From the NCBI GenBank assembly GCA_933207985.1, contig OW240916.1:292156108-292220107 (forward strand): a DNA stretch of 64,000 nt. The letters are read 5' to 3'. The translations under genes were made by a program, and so were the position numbers. The notes under the pieces are model-generated. The model was not told the origin of the DNA. It worked only from the letters and a program-made list of their open reading frames with translations, and made no database searches. Origin of the DNA: Pelobates cultripes (taxonomy: Eukaryota; Chordata; Amphibia; Anura; Pelobatidae). This document shows positions 38,501 through 50,500 of the stretch, in pieces (within the stretch, counting starts at the first letter, position 1; each line of letters starts with the position of its first letter).

Positions 38501-41500
38501 TTTGTTTTTGAATGTCAGAAATGTATATTTGTGAATGTTGAGATGTTATATTGGTTTCACTGGTAATAATAAATAATTGAAATGGGTATATATTTGTTTT
38601 TTGTTAAGTTGCCTAATAATTATGCACAGTAATAGTTACCTGCACACACAGATATCCCCCTAACATAGCTATAACTAAAAACAAACTAAAAACTACTTCC
38701 AAAAATATTCAGCTTTGATATTAATGAGTTTTTTGGGTTCATTGAGAACATGGTTGTTGTTCAATAATAAAATTAATCCCCAAAAATACAACTTGCCTAA
38801 TAATTCTGCACTCCCTGTATAGAGTGACATATGCCTCTTGCTGTGATTAAGTGCTTTTACATCCTGTGTTTTTTCACAAATCCTGTAAAATGAATATTGA
38901 TTTTTAATATATAGTATTTCGATTTAAATCCTCTATAATGGTAATAGTGGGGCAAGTAATGGGCAGAACAATGGGCTTATGGAGCAAATCTATTTAGAAC
39001 CAATTCATTCTTACAGATCAACCCACACACATTTACACATCCTGAATGGAGATCCGGAAATTGAACCAACTTAGATACAACATTTATTAATGCATTTAGG
39101 TACAAATTCAGATCTATAAGTCTAAGCACACACACAGTCTCAAATACAAACATAAAAGACCACATTCAACTATTGCACACACAGAAACTGATCCATTTTC
39201 CCTTTAAGAATTCTGACACAAGGGGAGGTTTAGAGGCTATTGTGTAAAATGTTTAAATGAACAATAAAAAAATGTGGTGGTCATGGGATACATATAGACT
39301 TAACAGGCTGCATATCGCCCGAGTGTCGCATTTGCGGTGTGTACACACCTGAGACTGTTGTGGTTATAGTGATTAAAATTCACCTTTAATCCAGGTTGAA
39401 ATGCTGCTTCTTCAGGGGTTAATAAAGAGGTGACTAGTTTTTTTTTCCTTTAAACAATTTTTACAGACTGATATATCCCTTTAAATAATGAGTTTTACTT
39501 CCTCTATACACTAAGATTCTTTCCCTGGGCCTGGACATTCTGCATGACCCAGTTCTGGACTTGGATAGTGTCTAACCTGGAGCTGGTATATCCCGATGCA
39601 CGGGAGGACCCTGCACAGGCTGCTTGGTTTCCTTATTGACAGCTACATAGGATGTGAGAGACGAGATTACTCCAGACTGAATGCTGGTCTCCAATATCCT
39701 CTTCTTCACCTCCTCTGAATCGGAGTCTGTTCCATTCTCCAGCTCAGAGATTAGAGCCTTGGCTGCCAGTCTGTGAATGGTGGGTCTAAAATGGGAAGAG
39801 ATTTGACATAAAACTATATGGTTCATGCTTCATTCCCACAGCACTGTTTGTATTACCCTATACTGCACACTGTAAAATCTAAAAGAAAAGATAAACAATA
39901 GAATGTAAAATAGACAATTTAGAAGCAGCGAAGACATCAAAGTAGCAGTATATTAATACTGCTACCTGCAGTTTCTCTACACTTGTGTCAATTCTGTTCC
40001 TAGATGTATCACTATAAATACTCATTGTTTATAGACTTCCCTTACCTCTCAGTTTTTCCAACATGAAAAGACAATGGCAGAACATTCCTGAAAATGTCAT
40101 CTTTAAATTTGTACTCCAAAGAAACTTCACCCTTAGAATGCTCATCCACCTACACAAAAAACAAACAAACAGATAAGAGATACATCTAAGACTAACCCAA
40201 AATTAGATTCTAACTTTAACAGTTATTCTGTAACTAACCTTTATTATTCTCACTGTTCACAACTGTTGCTAACTCGAGTGCCAATTGTAACTCCAATCAA
40301 AATCCTAAATGTCATATTTACTGCTTCCAGAGAAGTTACAGTTCTTTGTTTAACCCAAAGAGCTCAGGCATCTAACAGAGAAATTCTGAATTGGCTCAAG
40401 GAGTACCGCACACACGCACTATGTTTACACAACACTGCAAGAGTTATCAAGTTGACATACTTTGCTCAACCTATGTTAGTAAATATAAAGATTTTTTTTA
40501 AACTTTTTGTGCAATCAATAGCTAACATTTAGTTAATAACATGTAGTTAGCTATTTGGGTGAGCTAAACATGACAGTTCACACACTCCTCCCTCCCTAAC
40601 CATAACATCAATATGAACCTAACTCTGCTAACAGGACAGGAGCACGGTCAAGATAATGTGGGAGAGGACAGAAATTACAAAAGTTCAAGGAAATGGATGA
40701 ATGCCGCTAAGTTGCTGGTACCTCCCCTCTGGAAAAAGCAGGAGACTCCCACTAAACAACAGTGCCTGGGGCGGGTGGTGTAGATTAGAGTGGCCACATA
40801 CATGATGGTCTCCTTGCAGGGCAGGGTGCTCAAACACACTGAACAATGGATACCCTGGAATGTATACATGTCCAGATGGGAGGGAGCTATAGGGGTTGGG
40901 AAGAACAGGGAGATTGTGACATAAGGGGCTGTGCCTGTCAAGGCAGGAGTCATGATTCGAAAGCAGACTGGTGGGGAAATATGAGGAGCAGATGGGGTTG
41001 CACCTAGATACAAGTTGGACAAGTGGGGCCTTTTTTCCCCTCTTTGGGTGTTGCCTTCTTTGATTTCATGGGCTTTGGCTGGTCGGAAGAGAAGGGGGCA
41101 GCCGATAATGTCATACGAGTCTGGGGTGCCTGGAAACTTCCAAGCTGTTAGTACAATAAGACATGACAAGGCTCCTGTGTGGCACAGAGTCAAATGCACC
41201 TTAGATGGTAGGGGATTACTGGGTGCTGAGAGTGTAATGTTTACTGAGAACTTACTGTTTCTTTTCTCTATTTTTTCTCTTTTGTTAAAGAACTTAAAAT
41301 GACTAATACAATATGAGATTTAAAAAACAAAACAACAACTTCTAACAGTGAACATATTCTGAGTTAGACTCATGAACAGTCACTTTCTGCATTCTGACTG
41401 GAAGAATAATAAAATTTGATTATACCGATGTCTGCATATCTTACTGATTGCCAACATGAAAATAAAACAATACGGAACAAAATCATTATCAATGCATTAC

Positions 41501-44500
41501 ACTTACTGTTCCTTTCAGCTGAGCATAAATGATAGATTTTTGACCCTGGAAGATGGCACTAGGGGTTTTAGACAGTAGCACAGACTCCACCCCAGCCGGA
41601 AGAGACCATTTTAAGGCAATGTCTTTCACAGAGGGCTGTAAAGCGTGTTTCAAGGCCTTTAGAACCTAGAAGAAGATACAGTACAGCAAAAAATACCAAT
41701 TAATAAAAAAGCTTAGCAAAATGGATTGTAAACAAAAATGTTAATATTTTTTGCTTTAAATAGCAGTTTATTGAAACAGTGATACAGTACAGAAAGCAAT
41801 GTCTGAACAGAGAGTACACAAACGTAAATTAACATAAAAGGGCAAATCGGCGGTAGTCGTCCAGGTCTCCCTCCCCAGCGACAAGTAGTATTATTGGGAG
41901 CGGAGAGTGCCTGTCTCCATCCCCATTGGCAGTGCGCAATCCTGGAAAATGAGACAGTCGGTCTCCCTCCGGAGTGGCAGTTGGGGTTACGTCAGCCTCC
42001 CTCCCCAACGGCAGTTTACAGCACCGGAAACGGAGATAGCCGGTCTCCCTTCCGAGTGGCAGAGTGAGTTACCGGGAGCCGAGATAGCAGATTTCCCTGC
42101 CCAGTGACAGGTCTTATTATTGGAAGCAAAGACAGCCATGCCCCCCCTCCCTCCCACAGCGGCATTGGATTCTCTGAATAGAACGACATCTGGGTGGGTA
42201 TACTTCAAAACTGCTGTCAGTGATACTCCCATCAGGGCACCTAGAAACAGCTACTGGGTTGAGCAGACATCCTTCTATTACTGATTCAAGGTGGGTATGG
42301 TATGAAAACAATGGTGGATGCAAAAAAAAACTATCACACAGAATATGGCTCATCAGACACCTGTTTTCTTGTTTTGACAAAATTAAACACCTGCACATGT
42401 CCTCACATATTATATTTTGCATTTTATATTGTGTGTTTTTTGGCACCTTGACTCGGTTATGAAGATGAAAATCGGCACAAACCACAATGTATTATCTTGC
42501 TGTATTGGTGCCTGACAAAAATAAAGACTTTTTTATTTTTTTTTAAAGTGCAGATTTTGCTTTAGTAAGTGATAACTTCATGGGCTCATGATGTGCAAAT
42601 GAAAACGTATGCCTTACATTTGATACATCCCAGGTTTTAATATGTGCAAAAACAATGCTGAGAACGGTTGTGCATGTAAAAAAACTAGATGAATGGATGT
42701 TAATGTAGACTCTTTCTTAATTTCTTCTTGTCTTCAGTTGATTGATATATATACGTCTTTTGTATATATATTCTTGGGCCAAATGCTCGCTACAATAATA
42801 TATGTCTATATTATTGAAAAGTAGTAATACGCAATCTGACTTACGGTTTCTTCAGGTTTATTCTTAGTTACGGATACATAAAACATAATATAGGATGTTA
42901 CAGGATAATGGACATTTAACAGCAGATGGTAATTGCTGGACTTCTGATGGGAGAGTTACATCGTTGTACAGAGCCAAGCCAAGAGTGAGACCAAGACTGA
43001 GAGACCTCGTGTCCCTCTGTTACTATATAGAAGTGCTAATACTAACGTCAGCATATAACTCTAGCCATATAAGGACAAAACCCCCACATCCACATTCCAG
43101 AACTCTCGGACAAAGAAAGCCTTGTGACTTATTGATACCATCTGTTACTTATGTCAATCCACACATCCATATATATAATCAATAGAAACATAGAATATGC
43201 AATATTCTACAGTGCACATTTGTGGGGGTTGCATGAAGGTGTTATTTGATTTATACTATGCTTATCAAATTGTTGAAATTATTGATTGTTCCAATCCAGT
43301 TGGGATTTGCTAATTTGTGCAGATTTTATTCGATCTAGAAAAATATTCTGTGTTTAGTGAATAACTAGGGGATAACATGGATAGACCCAGATGGAACCCA
43401 GGGGTTACAATGCAGTTTGGATGTTGCTTCTTGGTTAGTCTTTATACTGCATTAATGATACTCGCTCTAATGTTACCAAATGTTCACTTTTTCCTTTTTT
43501 AAATGTATTCAATTTAATGAAACATAATGATTATTTTTTAATAGTGTATATTGATTTTTAAGAGAAAAGTTAACTTTTGTTATCTGGCTGAGCAGCCAGG
43601 TTGGGTCACATTCTACTGTTATCTGACCAACTGCTACTCAACCTAACCTGGCTGCTGCTGCAGGATCACACAGAACAATCACCACAGCAGCCATGTTAGA
43701 TTGAGCATTGATTGAGAAAGTTAGTTAGAGCTGGAGCTACTATTCTTCAGAAATCAATTAAAAGTTGGTCATTTACAACATATAGAATCCCAAAGTATAT
43801 TTGCAAACTAGCGGCAGCTGGATATTTATTACCATATTAGCAGAGATGTTATCCGACCTATTTTGAGGATTACCTTGCTCTGCATTCGGTCTTCACCAGT
43901 GACAAACTCATAGGTGCCATTTGCAGCCTTTGCCATGCCTTTGATCAAAGCCGTGGAGGCTCCTTCACCAATTCCAAAAGTAAAACACCTGCATGGAGAA
44001 TTAATGAGAGCTACATTATGGCTAGGAAGTCAAACTCTACAGCAAACGACATAAGAACTACTAGGCTTCAGCTTGAAATTTAGCTACATCTAGATCCTAT
44101 AGGAAGAATATAACCACAACCTCGATAAAGAAGTCATGAAACCTTAAAAACGTAGGTTGTAGCCTTGTAGCTAACATCTGCGCACAAGCACAGGCATTAA
44201 CTTCTCACAGATACTTCTACCACTATCTGATAAGACCCATGGCATGCATTATTCAATAGAATAATGGGATCTCTCTCTCTGGTCCATCTTAGTCAGCACC
44301 ATTTGTTAATGATTCTCTACAGGATTGTGAGCGTATGAAGGAGAGAAAATGCATTTAGAAAGTCCATGGGCTATTCCATTTAAAATGATTTCTCAATTCA
44401 CTCTGTAAAATAGTTTATGTGATCTAATGACTGATCCATTGCATTAGGAATGTTTGCATACTCTTCATTCCAGCGCTACATTAACCTACAGTGATCTCCT

Positions 44501-47500
44501 CCTTTTATTTTGATTTCTATACACTTGTAACAACAAAGGTACAACCCATCTGGAAACGCAATAAAAATTGCATTAATGTCGTACGCTGTAGTTGCTCATG
44601 TAGAAATAGATTAAATATGTCCTCCCTAATGAGAATAAATGTAATAATCACCGGTGATGTTGGGAGTTCTTTTGAACTTCTGCTATCACTTGCTTGGTAT
44701 TCCCAACTTCTCCATCTGTGAAAACAAAGAGCTGAGGAGAAAAAAAAAAACAGCAATTAAGCATGGAGCATGCATACATCATTGTACCATTGTACAGCGC
44801 TACGGAATCTGATGGCACTATATAAATAATAAAATAATAATAATCATGTGAGAGAGAGAGGAGGTTACCATGTGCCTTTCTTATTCACTCCATGGTATAA
44901 AAAGGAGAGCTCACAATCATTTATAAACAGAGCTATAACAATAAATCTGCATTACATGGCCCATTACTTTCTGTCTTGTGAGTCTCTTACCTGTCGTGGG
45001 TGTTCTGACCTGACACCAGTTTTATAGATTTTTTTTAAGGGTTGCAAGATTTCTGTTCCTCCAAAGTCTGCTTCCATCTCTGTAACTTTCTTCACCGCCT
45101 CCTCCATTGACTTCTGTGTGTACTCCATGGTTTCCCTGAGGGGTTAGGTGATAATCAGAGACTCCTTGCAGACAGGCTATACGTGCATTCAAAGCAATGA
45201 ACTTGTATCTCAGTTTATATATTTTTGGCATATTGTTTCAGTGAGTACATTTCCAATAGGTCCATTATCAATACATTGCCAGGAATCTTACATGGCTTTC
45301 CTCAAAAGACGAAAACTGACCAAGTTTTACTTTGCGTAATCACGACAACCACAAGCTAAAGAATGATCACAAATTCTTTGTAGCAGTCCATATATGAAAT
45401 ATTAAATATTGACTCCATTAATAAAATGATTTATTTGCTCATGCTGTAAAAGGGAAGGAAGCAGCTATGATTCAACCTGCAGGTAAACCTACATAGGTAT
45501 TTCTGCAGTTGGTTTTCACTCAGCTGAGCCAATTACTAAATCTTTAAACCACAGACAACTTTCATAACTTAACCGAATTGCATTCACAATATATACATAC
45601 TCACGGAAAAAAGGACTCGAAATGGGACCCAAAACCATATATATTGAAGTAACAACCAAGTGGTAAACTCTTTAATAGAAGGACCAGTGTCTCCTGAAAG
45701 AAAAGAGAGAATCGGATACTTCATTCAATGTACATTTATCTCAGGAAAAATATTACTAATTTATATAGCGCCAACATAGTCTGCAGCACTTTACTATAAT
45801 AGAATGGGAATATTTGACAAGAGTTGAAAAAGGTGCTCAAGAGAGCTTATAATCGAGAGAGCTATTGCTGCCCAGTCACTAGTGCAATAAGGGGGGACCT
45901 GGCACAGGTTAAATCCTGCCGCATGCCCCTACCTGTGCCAGGTCCCCTGTGTAGTAGGGGCATGTCGCCTAAATAGCGAGCAGCTAGTGGCTCCTCGCTG
46001 TCATTTAAAACTGGATATGAAAATCAGTATCTAACATAGAAGTGATAGAGGGCTAGGTAAGAGTACCTGTAACCAAAAGTTATAGCAAAAAACTATAACA
46101 ATGCTGCAATATTAAAAAGTAGCTATTTAGATCTAAATATCTACTTTTCAGACATACTCTGACCGTAGCTCTAAGACTTCTATATAGAATACATTTATAT
46201 CCAGTTTTAAATGACAGCTAGCAGCTACTATGACCCCCATATTGATAAAATGGAGGTAAAATCCTCCCACATGACCCCCAGTGGCTGCTCGCTGTCATTT
46301 AAAACTACTGGTGACTGGGCAGCTATTGCTGCCCAGTCGCTAGTGCAAAGAGGGGAAACCTGGCACAGGTCCCCCCATTCCCCCATGGTAGGGTACACAA
46401 ATAACTAAAATGGGGGGACACAGTGAACCGTGAGTGGGGGCTATTAATATAAACCGTGGGACCTAATGTCCTCCTTGGTCCCCACCCATAAGCGGCGGGT
46501 GGGGACCCTAAATAAATAAATAATTGGGGGGGACCCTAATGTCCCCCCCCAGATCCCCACCCATGAGCGGCGGGTGGGGACCCTAAATAAATAATGGGGG
46601 GGACCTAATTGGTTAAGCCAACCAATCAATCAGAGTGCTCTGACAGGTAAATGAAGAGACTGACCGGTAAGTCTCTACATTTACCAGTCACAGCACTCTG
46701 GTTGGTTGGCTTGAAATCCAACCAATCAGAGTACTCTGTGTTATTTTGCACAGCGTGGGAAAGTTCTTTGGAATTTTCTCATGCTGTGTAATTTGACTCA
46801 TAACACTGTGATTGGTTGGTTTCTTTTTTGAAATCTAATGTTAAGTATGTAATTTTATTTTACAGGTTTAGTTTATTGCCCCTCCCCCTCACTATTATTT
46901 TTATTGTGTGGGGGGAGGGGGGAGTGACTAGGGCTTGGTCCTTTATTATTTGTGGTCCTCACCCGTCGCTCATGGGTGGGGACCTGGGGGGGGACATTAG
47001 GTCCCCCCCATTTTTTATTTATTTAGGACACCCACCCGCCGCTCATGGGTGGGGACCAGGGGGGCATTAGGTACCCCCTTTTATTTATTTAGGGTCTCCA
47101 CCTGCCGCTTATAGGTGGAGACCATGGGGGACATTAGATCCCCTCCGTTTATATCAATTGCATAGGCACTATGTCCCCCTCCATTTTAATTATTTGTGTT
47201 CCCCACCATGGGGGAACAGGGTGAACCTGTGCCAGGTCCCTCCTTATTGCACTAGTGACTGGGCAGCTCACGAGTAGTTTTAAATTTGTTTAGGTGACAT
47301 GCCCCTTCTCGCGGGAAGAACCTAACCTCCGTTTTTGCAAAATGGTGGTCATAGTGACCCTCATACTGATTTATATCTAGTTTGAAACGAAATCGAGCAG
47401 CGCTGTTTCGGAGGCATGCTGCGAGTAGGGGCATGCGGGAGGATTTAACCACCCATTTATTAATATGGGTGTCATAGTGCCCTCCATAGGTTTTAAGGTG

Positions 47501-50500
47501 GGGGTATGAATTAATATTACATGGAGGGAGCTGGTAGCGCTAACGGCTCCCTCCTTGTTTTTTTTTGGGGGGGGGGGGGGTTGCGCATGCGCACTGTTAT
47601 TTCTCCGTGCTGTGGGGGTTAATTCCCCTGCAGCACGGAGTCTATTAAACGAACGAAACGAAAAGGTAATGCATTCAGCATTTGCCCTTTCGTTTTGTTT
47701 ATATTTCGTATGTAGGGCTTTTGTTTATGTTCTAGTAAACAAACACGAAAAAAAACAGAATTTTCGGACAAAATCGTATTCGTACGAAAACAAATGCACA
47801 TGTCTAACATTTAGCTTCTCAACTACAAGCACACATGACCCAGTCCAAAATAGCACATATCGACTCCCCCACTAAGGGCAAACTCCTCAACCCACAGGAT
47901 ATTGTCAATTAATTTGCCACATACTACAGCAACCTATACAATTTAAAAGACGGCCCACTCGCTCCGCACCCGAGCACAGAGTCCATACAGGAATTTTTGA
48001 ACTCTGTAGACTTCCCACAATTGCAGCTAGAAGAAATGTGCTGCATTTCCGCACCCTTCACCCCCACAGAATACATGAGGCTATAACAAACCTTTCCAGC
48101 TCATAAAGCTCCTGTCCCGGACAGATAGTCTAACATTCACTATCAAACGTTTGCAGACATCCTGACCCCACACTTGACTATACTTTTCAACAACTGTTAC
48201 AACAAAGGGACCCTCCCGAGTGACAGGTTAGTTGCACAGGATCTTCATCCTACCCAAACCGAGGAAGCCATCCACTACATGCCCCAATTTACGCCCCATC
48301 TCCATTTTGAATACTGATGTAAAACTCTATGCCAAGATTCTAGCAAACAGGTTGGTGCGCATAATCCATGCTGATCAATCCGGCTTCGTCCGGGGAACAT
48401 ACGTAAAGTGATGAATATTATCTCCCACATGCATCTAACCATTTCCATATTACCAATGGCTCATGGCAGGGATGCCCTCTCTCGCCCCTATCATATGCTT
48501 AGAACTACTTGCACACAAAATTAGACTCCATCCCGACATACAAGGGGTACAATTGGGAAAGGAAGTCTTCAATCTGTCAATGTTCGCAGATGACATACTG
48601 CTGACTATAAGTAATCCAGTCGCCTCCATACCGGCCACTTCTTTAGCTGCTGAAAGAATATGGAATAGTTTCCTACTACAAACTTAACCAGTCAAAAACA
48701 CAAGACCTACCAATTGGCCTACTGACACAAGTGGTGCAGCAACTTGTGCAATTATACACATTTGATTGGAGGAAATCCAGCATCACTTACCAGGGGTCAA
48801 ATTAGCTCCCTCACTAAGAGGAATCTTTAACTTGAATTACAAAACATTACCACACATGTGCTCTACCATAATCTCAAAATGGAAATGGTTAAGCTCTCCT
48901 GGGTCGGTAGGGTCAACACGACCAAAATGGAACTACTGCCAAAACTACTATACACATTTAGGATGTCACCCCCCCTCCCCCCTTCTTCCTTTCTAGACCT
49001 GCATCCACAGGTTTAACACGCAATAGGGCATGGACACAACTCAGGATGCAATGAGTGTGACTGTAAATCTACGAACCAACCTAGAAATAACAAACCTGAG
49101 GTGCTTATTAAGACAATGCTATCTGCTACCAACAGCACCAGTACTATACCTGGTTCTTGTACTGAGTCAGTAGTAGGTGTTCTTCTATATGACATGCAAA
49201 ACCAACGATAATAATACTATGCGGTTAGTCAAATCACTCGGTTCTGTGCCCGCAAAGGTTTCAAGTGGACAGAACCAGCGTTACAAATGTTATGTAGTTA
49301 TACTGTATCACTCAACTGATGCCAAAAATTAAGACTTGCTGTACAATAAACAAGGTTAACCTGCATTGTATGATGTATAAAATATGCTATGAATTCCCCC
49401 TCCTACTCCCTACCCCCTCTCTTCTTTCTGTATCCCTCACCCTTGATTAAAAAAACAAAAAAATATTAATTTCAAAAAGTTGTTTATGGAACAAGCGAAC
49501 AGAAGGAGCTGGGATATGGAGGCAAGGAAACTGGAAACGGATTAAGGCAACTGTAATGAGAGAAGTGTCATCCAGGAATATGGTAGGATTTCCTAAAGAG
49601 GTGTGTTTTCAGTGACTTCATAAAGGACCGGAGGTTAGGGGACAGTCTGATGGCAGAGGGTAGGAAATGTTAAAGCAACAGAGCAACCCTTGAAAAATCT
49701 TGCAGGTAAGAGATAGGAGTGCGGGAACAGACAGATGTCAGGAGAATGTGGTGCAGAGTAAAGGGAACGAGAAGGAAATGTATTAGGAGTGGCGTTATGG
49801 AGGGATTTGTAGGTTAGTGCTAGCAGATCGAATTGGATCCTGAAGGGTACAGGATGTCAACGTATAGATAGGCAAAAGGGTGATGTGTGGGAGTAGTAGT
49901 CTATCAGGAAATTGAGCCTGGCGGCAGCATTCATTACAGACTACAGTACGTCAATGTGGATATTCTGATGGCCGATGGGTAATGAGTTGCAATAGTCAAG
50001 TCGGGAAATGATGAGTGCATGAACTTAAATCTTGAAATACAGAGAATGAATGTGCACTCAAACACTATGCTCAAATTTACCAGGGCATCATGAGTGTAAT
50101 ACTTTCATAGAAATCAGAGAGAGCAAATTTTTACATGACAATGAACAGAGTTAGTCAGCTTGGAAGAGCTGCAATAACTGACGAATGTTTAAGGGTGATG
50201 GGTGTGATGACGTCTATTTTGTAAAAATCATTACTTAGAAGGTCAGAAATAAACTGACAAAATCTTGTTGAATATTTATGAGGAGTTAGAAACTTTTAAC
50301 TTTAACATTTTAAATGTATGTATCATGTGTCCTCATGAACAAAAGTTTCTGTATAAAACATGTATATTATAAATATTTTATGCCCTGGCACCATCTCATG
50401 ATAAGTAGTCAAACAGTTTCAGTATCATAACACAACTTGCAAAGTGTCCACAGCTATAATCCCTCCTTCAATAGGAAATTCCAGTTAGTTAAAACATATC

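Larger units (their letters stand above)
37254..38817 (+). mobile_element. Intact Tc1/mariner-type transposon, DD37E group
   Basis: 1,564 bp, flanked by TA dinucleotides (37252-37253 and 38818-38819), as expected for Tc1/mariner. The outer 25 bp of both ends are perfect inverted repeats starting CAGGGAGTGCAGAATTATTA. Each end carries a second inner copy of the core (37434-37456 and 38606-38628), also a perfect inverted pair, so the ends have the doubled IR/DR layout. It holds one uninterrupted transposase gene. It lies in a VWA5A intron in the opposite orientation to the gene. Perfect ends plus an open frame suggest a young, possibly active insertion. Confidence 0.95.

Noticed and set aside
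40670..41230. 174-codon minus-strand and 95-codon plus-strand frames
   Set aside because: Overlapping on opposite strands in a VWA5A intron with no recognisable motif; possibly an old retroelement piece but not supportable.
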